Assembly (NCBI RefSeq): GCF_017676385.1
Contig: NZ_JAFFZN010000016.1
Location: forward strand, 117,909 to 181,908
Source: Streptomyces spirodelae
GTDB taxonomy: Bacteria; Actinomycetota; Actinomycetes; Streptomycetales; Streptomycetaceae
DNA: 64,000 nt
Direction: 5' to 3'
The position numbers and the translations under genes are program-made. Of the stretch, positions 33,905 through 43,014 are shown one piece after another (position 1 is the first letter of the stretch; every line of letters starts with the position of its first letter). Below the pieces are notes generated by a model that saw only the letters and a list, made by a program, of their open reading frames with translations, was not told where the DNA came from and made no database searches.

Positions 33905-34110
33905 GTATCCGCGCCCCGGGCGGTGTCGTAGTGAGGTCCCCTGCCCAGGCAGCGCCGAGGGCGGGGGTGAGGGAGTTCCTGGCTCACCCGGCCGTCGGTG
34001 GCCGGGCTCACAGTGGCGGGACCGCGCCGGATTCGCACCGGCTTCCTCCCCCTGTCGCCGTCGCCGGCGATAAGGCGGACCGGGTGGTCCGCCCACAGCA
34101 TCGTACGGGG
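33905..34110 (-). ncRNA. Cobalamin (AdoCbl) riboswitch controlling cobN
   Basis: Reading the minus strand, the leader of cobN holds the B12-box core: GAAGCCGGTGCGAATCCGG then GCGGTCCCGCCACTGTGA (about 34008-34045). The invariant GCCACTG and the GGTGCGAATCC element are diagnostic. Further stems occur towards the gene: GGCCACCGACGGCC-type arm and CGCCCGGGGCGCG near the GAGGAAGGG ribosome-binding site, which suggests translational control. When B12 is bound, cobN expression should fall. The exact ends are approximate. Confidence 0.93.
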
Positions 34111-34195
34111 GTCCCCTGCGCGGCGGGAGGGCGCCCACTCATCCCTGTCTCCCGCTCCGGCGAGGGGCCGACGGGGGGTCGGTATGCTCGCCGAC

Positions 34196-35698
34196 ATGGT
34201 CATGCCCTCCGCTCGTTCGTCCGCGCACAGCGCCGCGCCGGTTGCTTCCGCAACCAGTTGCGCGGTTTCCCGCGCGCGGGACGACGCCTGCCCGGGTGCG
34301 CTGCGGCTGCACCAGGCTGACGACGGAGGGCTGGCCCGGGTGCGGGTACCGGGCGGGGCGCTCGGCACCGCGCAGGCAGCGGCGCTGCGGCTGGCCGCCT
34401 CCCGCCTCGGGGACGGCGACCTGCATCTGACCTCGCGCGGAAACGTCCAACTGCGCGGACTGCGCGACGATTCGGGTGCCGAACTGGCCCGGATACTGGA
34501 CGACGCGGGGCTGCTGCCCTCCGCCGCGCACGAGCGGGTACGCAACATCGTGGCCTCGCCGCTGTCCGGTCTGGACGGGCGCGGAAGGCGGGACATCGGG
34601 ACCTGGCTCACCGAGTTGGACCGATTGGTGTGCGAGAGCGAAGAGTTGCGCGACCTCTCGGGGCGGTTCCTGTTCGCGGTGGACGACGGCCGGGGCGATG
34701 TCGCCTCGCTCGGTGCGGATGTGACCTTGCTCGCCGAGCGGGAGGGGCGCGCACTGTTGCGGTTGGGGGCGGACGCTGCCGCTCCGGCGCTCCGGGTGGA
34801 GAGCGGGCGTGCGGCTGCGGCCGCGGTGACCGCCGCCGAGGTGTTCCTGGAGACCGCGCGGGAGTGCGGCGTACGCGCGTGGCGGGTGGCCGAGCTGCCG
34901 GTGACGAGCGGTGACTTGGCCCGCAGAACCGCGGAGCGGCTGCGTGGCGACGGCAGCGATGTCGGCAGTGTCGGCAGTGTCGGCAGTGTCGGCAATGCCA
35001 GCGATTTCGGCGATGTCCAACTCGTTCCCGTTCCATCGCTCCCGCCGACGGCGGACGAGGGACCCGAACCCGGACCGGTCCGCGGCCCCCGGCCTTCCGG
35101 ACCGGTCGCACTCTCCGTACTGGCTCCGCTGGGGCGGTTGACCGGCGGACAGTGGCAGTTGCTCACCCGTACCGCCGAACAGGAGGGCGGCGGCGGACTG
35201 CGGCTGACCCCGTGGCGCGGCGTCGTCGTGCCCGGACTCGCGCCCGGAGGCGCGCCGGCAGCGCTCGCCGCGCTCGGTGACGCCGGGCTGGTGACGGACC
35301 CCTCCTCGCCCTGGCGCGGAGTGGGCGCCTGCGCCGGGCGGCCGGGCTGCGCCAAGTCGCTGACGGACGTACGCGCGGACGCCGCCGCGGCGTTGGCCTC
35401 CCGGGGCGGACGGCGCGCACCCGAAGAGAGCACCGGAAGGGCACTGCCCGTGTACTGGTCCGGCTGTGAGCGCCGGTGCGGGCATCCGCGCGGGGAGCGG
35501 GTCGAGGTCGTCGCGGGCGCGGACGGCTACCGGATCTCCGTCGTACGGGCCACCGGCGAAGCGCTCCCCGTGCGCAGCGCCGTACACAGCGCCGGGCACT
35601 CCGACGATCTGGCCGCCACCGTGGCTGCAGCCCGCGACCCACGCTCCCCCGACCACCGCTCCCCCGACACCACGCGCCCCCTGCCGACGACCCCATGA
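34196..35698 (+). CDS. cobG: Precorrin-3B synthase CobG
   Basis: A 500-residue siroheme/4Fe-4S-family enzyme of the nitrite/sulfite reductase fold; CobG makes precorrin-3B by oxygen-dependent hydroxylation and lactone formation in the aerobic B12 route. Seen: the ferredoxin-like repeat (LHLTSRGNVQLRGL near 85), a second repeat (TPWRGVVVPG near 350), and cluster cysteines in ACAGRPGCAKSL and SGCERRCGHP. Residues about 255-270 are SDVGSVGSVGSVGNAS, encoded by 9-base repeats. ATG 34196 follows a TATGCT box by 7 bases and probably is the transcript start (leaderless). It overlaps the ATG of cobH (ATGA, 35695-35698). Confidence 0.9.
   Translation: MVMPSARSSAHSAAPVASATSCAVSRARDDACPGALRLHQADDGGLARVRVPGGALGTAQAAALRLAASRLGDGDLHLTSRGNVQLRGLRDDSGAELARILDDAGLLPSAAHERVRNIVASPLSGLDGRGRRDIGTWLTELDRLVCESEELRDLSGRFLFAVDDGRGDVASLGADVTLLAEREGRALLRLGADAAAPALRVESGRAAAAAVTAAEVFLETARECGVRAWRVAELPVTSGDLARRTAERLRGDGSDVGSVGSVGSVGNASDFGDVQLVPVPSLPPTADEGPEPGPVRGPRPSGPVALSVLAPLGRLTGGQWQLLTRTAEQEGGGGLRLTPWRGVVVPGLAPGGAPAALAALGDAGLVTDPSSPWRGVGACAGRPGCAKSLTDVRADAAAALASRGGRRAPEESTGRALPVYWSGCERRCGHPRGERVEVVAGADGYRISVVRATGEALPVRSAVHSAGHSDDLAATVAAARDPRSPDHRSPDTTRPLPTTP
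34961..34996. repeat. 9-bp tandem repeat inside cobG
   Basis: GTCGGCAGT occurs at 34961, 34970 and 34979, with a fourth near-copy at 34988. It encodes a Val-Gly-Ser repeat between the two halves of the protein. The period keeps the frame. Confidence 0.85.
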
Positions 35699-36342
35699 CG
35701 ATGAGCGAGAACACAGTGTTCGAGTACGAGAAGGACGGCGCTGCCATTTACCGGCAGTCCTTTGCCACCATCCGCGCCGAGGCGGACCTGGCGGGGCTGC
35801 CCGCCGATGTCGGCCAGGTCGCGGTGCGGATGATTCACGCCTGCGGCATGGTCGATCTCGTACGCGACCTCGCCCACACCCCGCGAGTCGTCGAGAAGGC
35901 CCGCGCTGCCCTGCGCGCGGGCGCTCCCATCCTCTGCGACGTCGCCATGATCGCCAGCGGTGTCACCCGCAAGCGGCTCCCGGCCGACAACGAGGTGATC
36001 TGCACCCTCGCCGACCCGGCCGTACCCCGGCTCGCCGCCGAGCTGGGTACGACCCGTACCGCCGCCGCACTCGAACTGTGGCGCGACCGCATGGAGGGGG
36101 CGGTCGTCGCGATCGGCAACGCGCCCACCGCGCTCTTCCGGCTGCTGGAGATGGTGGAGGAGGGGGCGCCGAGGCCGACTGCCGTCATCGGGGTGCCGGT
36201 CGGGTTCGTCGGCGCTGTGGAGTCCAAGCAGGCGCTGGCCGAGCACCCGTCCGGTCTTGAGCACCTGGTCGTGCACGGGCGCCGGGGCGGCAGCGCGCTG
36301 GCCGTCTCCGCGCTCAACGCCATCGCGAGTGAGGAGGAGTGA
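35695..36342 (+). CDS. cobH: Precorrin-8X methylmutase CobH
   Basis: A 215-residue enzyme that moves the C11 methyl group to C12 to make hydrogenobyrinic acid. Seen: FATIRAEADLAG, VRMIHACGMVDLVRDL with the conserved catalytic His, PILCDVAMIASGVTR, AIGNAPTALFRLLEM and GVPVGFVGAVESKQAL, all typical CobH/CbiC motifs. Length fits the family. Start ATG 35695 overlaps the cobG stop and its own stop overlaps the GTG of cobIJ (GTGA), so cobG-cobH-cobIJ is one translational unit. Confidence 0.95.
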   Translation: MTMSENTVFEYEKDGAAIYRQSFATIRAEADLAGLPADVGQVAVRMIHACGMVDLVRDLAHTPRVVEKARAALRAGAPILCDVAMIASGVTRKRLPADNEVICTLADPAVPRLAAELGTTRTAAALELWRDRMEGAVVAIGNAPTALFRLLEMVEEGAPRPTAVIGVPVGFVGAVESKQALAEHPSGLEHLVVHGRRGGSALAVSALNAIASEEE

Positions 36343-37922
36343 GCCAGGTGACCGGCAGCGACCGAGTGAGGGGCGACGACGTGGCCGAGGGCGTGACCGA
36401 GGGCGCGGGCACCGGACGGCTGATCGGTGTGGGGCTGGGGCCCGGTGACCCTTCGCTGATGACCGTCCGCGCCGTCGAGGCCATCGCTGAGGCGGACGTC
36501 GTGGCGTATCACAGCGCCCGGCACGGCCGTTCGATCGCGCGCTCCATCGCGGCCCGCCACCTGCGCGCCGACCACATCGAGGAGGCGCTGGTCTACCCCG
36601 TCACCACGGAGTCCACCGACCACCCCGGCGGCTACCGGGGCGCGCTGGAGGAGTTCTACGCCGACGCGGCGGCGCGACTGGCCGCGCATCTGGACGCGGG
36701 ACGGACGGTGGCCGTACTCGCCGAGGGCGATCCGCTCTTCTACGGCTCCTACATGCATATGCACAAGCGGCTCGCGCACCTGTATCCGACGGAGGTCGTC
36801 CCCGGCGTCACCTCGGTGAGCGCCGCCGCAGCCCGCCTCGGCACCCCACTGTCCGAGGCCGAGGAGGCGCTGACCGTACTGCCCGGCACGCTGCCCGAGG
36901 AGGAGCTGACCGCGCGTCTGGCCTCCAGCGACGCGGTGGCCGTGATGAAGCTGGGACGGACGTTCCCCAAGGTGCGCCGCGCACTGGAGCGGTCGGGACG
37001 GCTGGCCGAGGCCCGCTACGTCGAGCGGGCCACCATGGAGGGCGAGCGCACCGGCCGGGTCGCGGACGTGGACCCGGAATCGGTGCCGTACTTCTCGGTG
37101 GCCGTGCTGCCGAGCAAGGTCGGAGCCCGACAGGGCGCGGAGCCCGGACCCGCCGGGCCTTCAGGGGAAGCCGCCGGCGAGGTCGTCGTCGTCGGCACCG
37201 GGCCCGCCGGGCCGCTGTGGCTGACCCCGGAGACGCGGGGCGCGCTGGCCGCCGCCGACGACCTGGTCGGCTACACCACCTATCTGGACCGGGTACCGCG
37301 GCGCGACGGGCAGCGCCGGCACGGCTCGGACAACCGGGTCGAGGCCGAACGCGCCGAATTCGCCCTGGAACTGGCCCGGCGCGGGCGGCGGGTGGCCGTC
37401 GTCTCCGGCGGCGACCCCGGCGTGTTCGCCATGGCGACCGCCGTACTGGAAGCCGCCGCGCAGGACGCGTACGCGGACGTACCCGTACGGGTGCTGCCCG
37501 GTGTGACGGCCGCCAACGCGGCAGCCGCCCGCGCGGGCGCACCGCTGGGCCACGACTACGCGGTGCTCTCCCTCTCCGACCGCCTCAAGCCGTGGGAGGT
37601 CATCGCCCAGCGCCTGCGCGCAGCGGCGGCGGCCGATCTGGTGCTAGCCCTCTACAACCCTGGCTCGCGCAGCCGCACCTGGCAGGTCGGCAAGGCCCGC
37701 GAGGTCCTGCTGGAGCACCGCGCCCCGGACACACCCGTGGTACTGGCCCGCGACGTGGGCGGCGACGGCGAGCGCGTCCGCATCGTCCCGCTCGCCGAGT
37801 TGGACCCGGCCCAGGTGGACATGCGCACCCTGCTGCTCGTCGGCTCCTCGCAGACGCGGACGGCCTGTCGGCCGGACGGTACGCGGTACGTGTGGACGCC
37901 GCGCCGGTACCCGGAGGACTGA
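36339..37922 (+). CDS. cobIJ: CobI-CobJ fusion methyltransferase
   Basis: A 527-residue fusion of two SAM-dependent uroporphyrin-methylase-fold enzymes. The first half (about 25-265) is precorrin-2 C20-methyltransferase (CobI): GVGLGPGDPSLMTVRA and LAEGDPLFYGSYMHM. The second half (about 280-525) is precorrin-3B C17-methyltransferase (CobJ), the ring-contraction step: VVVGTGPAGPLWLTPET, SGGDPGVFAMATAV and LALYNPGSRSRTWQ. The linker around 265-280 is Pro/Gly/Glu. Such fusions are usual in actinobacteria. GTG 36339 overlaps the cobH stop. Confidence 0.95.
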   Translation: MSQVTGSDRVRGDDVAEGVTEGAGTGRLIGVGLGPGDPSLMTVRAVEAIAEADVVAYHSARHGRSIARSIAARHLRADHIEEALVYPVTTESTDHPGGYRGALEEFYADAAARLAAHLDAGRTVAVLAEGDPLFYGSYMHMHKRLAHLYPTEVVPGVTSVSAAAARLGTPLSEAEEALTVLPGTLPEEELTARLASSDAVAVMKLGRTFPKVRRALERSGRLAEARYVERATMEGERTGRVADVDPESVPYFSVAVLPSKVGARQGAEPGPAGPSGEAAGEVVVVGTGPAGPLWLTPETRGALAAADDLVGYTTYLDRVPRRDGQRRHGSDNRVEAERAEFALELARRGRRVAVVSGGDPGVFAMATAVLEAAAQDAYADVPVRVLPGVTAANAAAARAGAPLGHDYAVLSLSDRLKPWEVIAQRLRAAAAADLVLALYNPGSRSRTWQVGKAREVLLEHRAPDTPVVLARDVGGDGERVRIVPLAELDPAQVDMRTLLLVGSSQTRTACRPDGTRYVWTPRRYPED

Positions 37923-38077
37923 GCCGACTGCCGAGTCCCCTCCCCTTGGGGGACGGGCCGTGCATGACCTCGGAGGTAGCCGACGAGAGAGCGGGCGGGT
38001 GCGAGGTTGGCGCTGTTCCGGCGGCCCGGCCCCTCCCCCGATGCGTGCCGCGTCGGCCCTACCCGGAGGAGATCAAT

Positions 38078-38219
38078 ATGAACGGCATCGACGATTTCAT
38101 GAACCGGTATGCAGCCGTCTGGAATGAGGCCGACGCCGACAGCCGCGCTGCCGCGCTCCGACACAGATGGCCGCGCCCGGACGGACCACCAGTTCATCGA
38201 GATCGCGCCCCAGCAGTAA
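38078..38219 (+). pseudogene. Decayed NTF2/SnoaL-like gene remnant
   Basis: Starts well: GGAGGA seven bases before ATG 38078 and MNGIDDFMNRYAAVWNEADADSRAAALRH, typical of the small SnoaL-like polyketide cyclase/NTF2 fold. After about 30 residues the frame becomes nonsense; the next frame continues DHQFIEIAPQQ with a stop at 38217-38219. So most of the gene has been lost through an internal deletion and frameshift. It lies just after the cobIJ gene. Confidence 0.65.
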
Positions 38220-38279
38220 CCCGCTCGCAGCAGCCCCACTGGACCGGCAGCCTCCTTGGCCTCCTTCAGGCCCCACCCG

Positions 38280-38804
38280 TCAGCTCCCGCTACCGCTTGT
38301 TCCCCGTGCCCGGTGCCGCTTTGCGTACGACCAGGTCACCGCGGTCATCAGGACCGGGATGGCGAGCAGCGGGGCGAAAGTGAAACCCCAGACGGTCTCT
38401 GCCGTACCGCTGGACATGTACGTCCGGCTCTCGACGGTGAAAGCGACCACGAGCTGCCACAGTGCCACCAGAACCACGACGCCCGAGGCGGTCCAGGCCA
38501 GCGGGGCGAGGACCCTGGGGTGCAGCGGCCTCCACCGGTCGCTGACGAGCAACAGCGGAAACAGAGCGGCCAGCTCGGCGAGGACCGAGAGACCGACGAC
38601 GTATGCGATGCCCCAGCCTGGGATGTCGAAGACATCGCGCAGCACTTGGTCGCTGTAGCCCACGTAGACACCGGATGCCATGGCAATGCGCCACAGGCCG
38701 GACGGGACGGCACACAGAGCGATGGCATGGGCGGCGCGGCGAGCCCACACAGGCGCAGGCGCGGAGGCAGGCAGAGGGGCGGTCGCTGTCGTCATGACGT
38801 ACAT
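38280..38804 (-). CDS. Four-helix integral membrane protein, unknown function
   Basis: A 174-residue protein with about four hydrophobic helices (around 24-45, 65-87, 97-122 and 140-162). No known motif was recognised. ATG 38804 (MYVMTT) and 38795 (MTTATAPL) are both possible. It is convergent with the cobIJ/SnoaL relic side and isolated from other genes, with about 290 empty bases upstream. Confidence 0.7.
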   Translation of the reverse strand: MYVMTTATAPLPASAPAPVWARRAAHAIALCAVPSGLWRIAMASGVYVGYSDQVLRDVFDIPGWGIAYVVGLSVLAELAALFPLLLVSDRWRPLHPRVLAPLAWTASGVVVLVALWQLVVAFTVESRTYMSSGTAETVWGFTFAPLLAIPVLMTAVTWSYAKRHRARGTSGSGS

Positions 38805-39095
38805 GCTGGCCTGGTCATGGCGGCGACGCTTCGTCCTCTACGGCGGACCGTATCCGTCCTGCGGATGAGAGCGCACCCGCTGAGGGAGGACCTGAGGAGC
38901 CTCAATCGCCGCACAGGCTGGGTTTTTTCGCGGTGGCAGCGGCTGTGCCCTGCTCGGGGGCGAGAGCGGTGCTCCCGCCCCCGAGCACTGCTCCTCTTCG
39001 AGAGCCCCACTCTTCACCGCGGGCTGCCGCTTGGAGCCACGGAGCACGGTGACGTCACTGGTCAAGGGGGTGACGAAAACGAAGTTGGTGCGGGG
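38805..39095. other. Intergenic region upstream of the membrane protein
   Basis: No gene seen. It contains a 10-base palindrome GTGACGTCAC at 39049-39058, close to the stop of the DUF397 gene. Confidence 0.35.
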
Positions 39096-39320
39096 TCAGA
39101 TGTCGAGGGCTTCACCCTTCACGGAGGCCAGGAAGGCAGACCAGGCATCGGCCCGGAAGGCGAACGCGGGCCCGTCGGGTCGTTTGGAGTCACGCACGGC
39201 CATCACACCGCCAGCGAGACGGGCACCCTCAACGCAGGCGCCGCCCTGGTCGTTGCTGTAGCTCGACTTGAACCATGTAGCGTCGCGCGGGCTCACGGCC
39301 ATGCTCTTCGTGGACATCAA
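39096..39320 (-). CDS. DUF397 protein
   Basis: A 74-residue protein with ATWFKSSYSNDQGGACVEGA (the WxKSSYS motif), VAVRDSKRPDGPAF-type centre and SAFLASVKGE end, which define DUF397. In Streptomyces these are partners of adjacent DUF5753-containing XRE regulators. ATG 39320 overlaps the stop of that regulator (ATGA, 39317-39320), so they are coupled. Confidence 0.92.
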   Translation of the reverse strand: MMSTKSMAVSPRDATWFKSSYSNDQGGACVEGARLAGGVMAVRDSKRPDGPAFAFRADAWSAFLASVKGEALDI

Positions 39321-40201
39321 TGCTCCTTGATCGCTCTCTTGATGAGGCTCAGGGACTCTTGCGGCCCGGGGGCCAAGGCTTGCAGGTCAGTGAACGCTTC
39401 CTTGTACCGCTCAATGTCCTCTTCCCTACGGCCGACCCAAGCATCCGCCATGTTCTCCAGGTACACGAGAGACCTCATTGTTGCCCCGTCCGGGAACTTG
39501 AGGACGAAGAACGGCCCGTTCATCCCTGAGTGGGCACCGTAGCTGAACGGCACCACCTGGACCCGCACGTTAGGCAGCTCCGTGGCCACGTCGACGACGT
39601 GGCTCAGTTGGTCGCGCATCAGCTTGGAGCCACCGACCGTACGGCGCAATACCGCTTCGTTGATGATGGCCGTCAGCTTCAGCGGCGAGCACTCTCGTCG
39701 CAGCACCTCCTGACGGTTCATTCGCACAGCGACCAGGCTGTCCACTTCCTCGGCGTTCATACCCTGGTGGGCGCGCTCATGGATCACGCGGACGTACGCC
39801 TCAGTCTGCAACAGCCCCGGGACGAACTCCGATTCGTAGTTCTGCAGGGCGCTGGCGGTGGCCTCCAGCCCCAGGAACGCCTTGAAACCTGGCCGGATCA
39901 CCGGCCGATAGGTTGGCGACTGCCACCAGTCCCGCCGCGTCTTGGTCACCGCCGCGTACCCCTGCAAGAGGGCACGCTTCTCCTTCGAGGCCCCATAAAT
40001 CTCGCAGAGAGCTATCACATCCGACGGCTCCACCGACGCGTTGTCGCCCGTCTCCAGACGGGTCAGCTTGGACGAGCTCCACAGGAGCTTCCGGACGACT
40101 TGGCGCCCGTTCAACCCCGCGACTTGCCGCAACTGCCGCAGCTCGCTGCCGAGCTGCAAGCGGCACAGGGCGGGCGTTGCCGACTCGATGTCTGTGATCA
40201 T
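39317..40201 (-). CDS. XRE-type regulator with DUF5753 domain
   Basis: A 294-residue regulator: N-terminal helix-turn-helix (about 15-75; LGSELRQLRQVAGLNGRQVV...SSSKLTRLE) and a DUF5753 domain (about 110-280; ENYESEFVPGLLQTEAYVRV-type sequence, then LVYLENMADAWV). Together with DUF397 it forms the widespread actinobacterial pair related to BldB/AbaA-type development loci. ATG 40201 is chosen for GGAGGAAGG upstream; the frame continues 25 codons further. Divergent from the Cys-rich gene at 40428. Confidence 0.92.
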   Translation of the reverse strand: MITDIESATPALCRLQLGSELRQLRQVAGLNGRQVVRKLLWSSSKLTRLETGDNASVEPSDVIALCEIYGASKEKRALLQGYAAVTKTRRDWWQSPTYRPVIRPGFKAFLGLEATASALQNYESEFVPGLLQTEAYVRVIHERAHQGMNAEEVDSLVAVRMNRQEVLRRECSPLKLTAIINEAVLRRTVGGSKLMRDQLSHVVDVATELPNVRVQVVPFSYGAHSGMNGPFFVLKFPDGATMRSLVYLENMADAWVGRREEDIERYKEAFTDLQALAPGPQESLSLIKRAIKEH

Positions 40202-40427
40202 CCGCGCGCTTCCTTCCTCCGCCAGCGCGTGAAACGTTCTGCGAATTTGCAGAACATTGCGGCGAAGCGTGAACACCGCCGCCGAGCAGTAGAAATTGGC
40301 ACGGAAAGTTGTCCGCGCAAACCCTTCAACTCCGTTCCAACGGTAGCCGTGCCGGTGTCACTCTGTAGGGGATTTCTCACAGAGCGCTCACACAAGGGAG
40401 CGCGGCCCCGGAAAGGAAAAGGGTTCC

Positions 40428-40952
40428 GTGACGAGTTACCGATCTGCGGCATGCGGTCTCGGCAGGCACACGGAGTGCCGTCATGCCACGCCGAGGCAGG
40501 CGCCCCCGGGTGTCCCGGTGACGTATGAGGCGTGCGGCTGTGTCTGCCACCGAGGGCTGGAGGGCGGCCGTATGTGGATCTACGACCGTGAGCAGACGCC
40601 GATGCCGGCCCCGGGGCTCCGGCTGCTGCCGTGGACAACGGAGTCCGGTAAACCCTGCTACCTCAGCGGCGACCTGGACTCCACCGTCTCCTGTTACGCG
40701 GACGAACTGGAAGAGGCCCAGCTGGCGGACGGCGACCGGGCGTTGAAGCACTTCCTCTTCGTCTACGGCGAGCACGGCGACGACGAGAAGGCGGGCGGCG
40801 CCCCCAAGGAACTCGCCGTCGCCCTCAGCAACGTACTCCGCGTCGCCGACAGCAGGGGTGCCCGGCTGCCGGGCAACTCCGGTGGCGCCGGGATCACATG
40901 CGTCCCGAAGCTCCGCGACAAAGAAGACGGCCCAGGGCCGACGGACCGGTGA
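40428..40952 (+). CDS. Cys/His-rich unrecognised protein, divergent from the XRE gene
   Basis: A 174-residue protein. The first 45 residues hold SAACGLGRHTECRH and YEACGCVCHRG, giving four Cys and three His that could bind zinc. The rest (about 48-174) is soluble, with GLRLLPWTTESGKPCYLSGD and KHFLFVYGEH. I do not recognise either part. GTG 40428 is preceded by AAGGAAAAGGG. Some Streptomyces DUF397/XRE loci carry divergent genes of this kind, but I cannot name it. Confidence 0.68.
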   Translation: MTSYRSAACGLGRHTECRHATPRQAPPGVPVTYEACGCVCHRGLEGGRMWIYDREQTPMPAPGLRLLPWTTESGKPCYLSGDLDSTVSCYADELEEAQLADGDRALKHFLFVYGEHGDDEKAGGAPKELAVALSNVLRVADSRGARLPGNSGGAGITCVPKLRDKEDGPGPTDR

Positions 40953-40959
40953 ACTCCCC

Positions 40960-42849
40960 CTACCCGGACCGTCGTGCGCGGGCAGCGGCGACGATGCGGA
41001 AGGCGATGCTGCCGCCGAAGGCCGCGCCGACGGCTGTGAACAGTCCGACTGTCGTCGAGTCGCCGATGGTGAGACCCATCCACCCGTGGTAACCGCAGAC
41101 GGCGCCCAGGCCCACGGTGAACGCGGTGGCGACCACGAGGGCGGCCACGACGCCGCAGCCCTGTTCGCTGGAGTGGGCCACGCCGCCCCTCTTGGACATG
41201 GCACTGGCGACGGCCAACGGCGCGAGGCCCACCAGCGCGCCGATCCAGGCGCCGCCCTCGTCGAGTTGGCCCAGGGAGATCACAGCGATGCCCAGTCCGC
41301 CGTCGTCCCCGAGCCAGCCGAGGAGAAAGCCGCTCACGCTCAGCGCCACGAGGACGAGGAAGCCGGTGAGCGCGGACCGCAGCCCGGCGACGATCCACGC
41401 CACGACACCGGCCAGCCCACCGAGCCAGGCACCGGCCACCGCGCCCAGATAGCTGGGGTGGAGCAGCCCGGCGGGGATGTCGGGGGCGTCCATCTCCAGG
41501 AGCCCGGCGTGGAAGGACTGCTGGGACATGGGGACGAGATCGCCGCTGTTGGCCTTGGTGGCGGCGATCAGGCCCGCGAGTACGCCGAGTACGACGAAGG
41601 CGGTGTCCCGCGACCGCCCGAGCGCGCGGCGGGCCCTCGGTCCTGAGACGGCAGCCGTCAGGCGGGCCCGCAGGGAAGGGCGGTCGGGCGGATTCGGGTC
41701 CACGGTGGTGGCCGAAGGGTCGCCCGTCCCGCGGGCGGCCCCGCGTCCGCGCGCCGCCCCCGCGCCTGCGCCCGCGCCCGGGCCTCCCGGCGATGCGCTC
41801 CGTACCATCCGGGCGGCCTCGCGGCTGAAGTCACGTGCCCAGCCGAACACCCGCCGGGCCCACGCCGCGCCACCCCCCGTACGGGGCGGTACGACGACGG
41901 TGGGCTCCTCGGAGTCGGGAGGGACGTGCCGTTCGTCCGCCGCCATACGGAACCGGAGCACATCGTCCCGCTGGGCCGCGATCAGCTGATGCACCTCGCG
42001 CGGCCAGACCTGCTCGGGCCGCGCGGTCTGTGAGAGCAGATTGTGGGCCCGCTCGCGGAGCTGGGCCGGATTCGGCCGGTCGGCCGGCTCCTTGGCGAGG
42101 CACGGCTGGATGAATCCGCGCAACCGGTCCGGGATTCGGCCGAGGTCGGGTTCGGTGTGCACGACGTTGTACATCATCTGCGGGGCCGAGGTCCCTCTGA
42201 ACGGGCCCTCACCCGTGCACGCCATGACCAGTGTGGCGCCCAGCGAGAACACATCGCTGGCCGACGTCAGGGTGCGGCCGTTGGGCTCGACCTGCTCCGG
42301 CGACATGAAGCCGGGGGCGCCGACCACCCAGCCGGTGTGCGTGACCCAGGTGCCGTCGTCACTGTCGGTGGCCCGCGCGATACCGAAGTCGATGACCTTG
42401 GCGTGCCGCTCCGCGAGCAGCACGTTGGAGGGCTTCAGATCGCGGTGCACCAGTTCGGCCCTGTGGATGTCGAGCAGTGCGGAGGCGAGGTCGGCGGCCA
42501 GCCACAGCACCGCCTCCTCGGGCAGCCCGCCGACGGCGTCCACCGCCGCGTGCAGCGAAGGTCCCGGCACGAACTCCGAGGCCAGCCACGGCACCGGCTC
42601 GTCCGCGCCGTCGTCGACCACGGCCGCCGTGTAGTCGCCGGCCACCCTGCGGGAGGCCGCCACCTCGCGGGTGAACCGGGCGCGGAAACCGTCGTCCTCC
42701 ACGAACTGCGCGCGTACGCGCTTGAGCGCGACCAGCCGGCCGCCGGGCGTGTCGCCCAGCAGCACCCGCCCCATGCCGCCGCTGCCGAGTTCGGCGAGCA
42801 TCCTGTACGGCCCGACCCTGCGCGGGTCGGAGGTCTCCAACGGTCGCAC
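40960..42849 (-). CDS. Membrane-anchored Ser/Thr protein kinase
   Basis: A 629-residue kinase. Kinase domain about 14-275: GSGGMG P-loop, Lys43 in VALK, HRDLKPSN with catalytic Asp137, DFG at 154-156, and GAPGFMSPEQ activation segment. A low-complexity Ala/Gly/Arg linker follows (about 345-400). The C-terminus (about 415-625) has roughly six hydrophobic segments, unlike the single-span PknB class with PASTA repeats. Sensor function is probably in the membrane. The stop at 40960 is 8 bases from the stop of the opposite gene, so the two converge tightly. Confidence 0.92.
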   Translation of the reverse strand: MRPLETSDPRRVGPYRMLAELGSGGMGRVLLGDTPGGRLVALKRVRAQFVEDDGFRARFTREVAASRRVAGDYTAAVVDDGADEPVPWLASEFVPGPSLHAAVDAVGGLPEEAVLWLAADLASALLDIHRAELVHRDLKPSNVLLAERHAKVIDFGIARATDSDDGTWVTHTGWVVGAPGFMSPEQVEPNGRTLTSASDVFSLGATLVMACTGEGPFRGTSAPQMMYNVVHTEPDLGRIPDRLRGFIQPCLAKEPADRPNPAQLRERAHNLLSQTARPEQVWPREVHQLIAAQRDDVLRFRMAADERHVPPDSEEPTVVVPPRTGGGAAWARRVFGWARDFSREAARMVRSASPGGPGAGAGAGAARGRGAARGTGDPSATTVDPNPPDRPSLRARLTAAVSGPRARRALGRSRDTAFVVLGVLAGLIAATKANSGDLVPMSQQSFHAGLLEMDAPDIPAGLLHPSYLGAVAGAWLGGLAGVVAWIVAGLRSALTGFLVLVALSVSGFLLGWLGDDGGLGIAVISLGQLDEGGAWIGALVGLAPLAVASAMSKRGGVAHSSEQGCGVVAALVVATAFTVGLGAVCGYHGWMGLTIGDSTTVGLFTAVGAAFGGSIAFRIVAAARARRSG

Positions 42850-43014
42850 CCGCCACCCCCTCCGGCTGCTGAGCGGAGCGATGATATCCGAACTCCCGTG
42901 ACAGGGAAGCGAGTTGGAGCAGCGCCTCGCATCGGCATTGTTGAAACCCTACAAATCACGCGGGGCACAGATGGTCCAGGGCGGCCGTCCTCAGATGTCG
43001 TCCGCCCGGCAAAG

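Noticed and set aside
39049..39058. GTGACGTCAC palindrome
   Set aside because: A 10-base palindrome alone is expected by chance and it lies downstream of a gene, not in a promoter.
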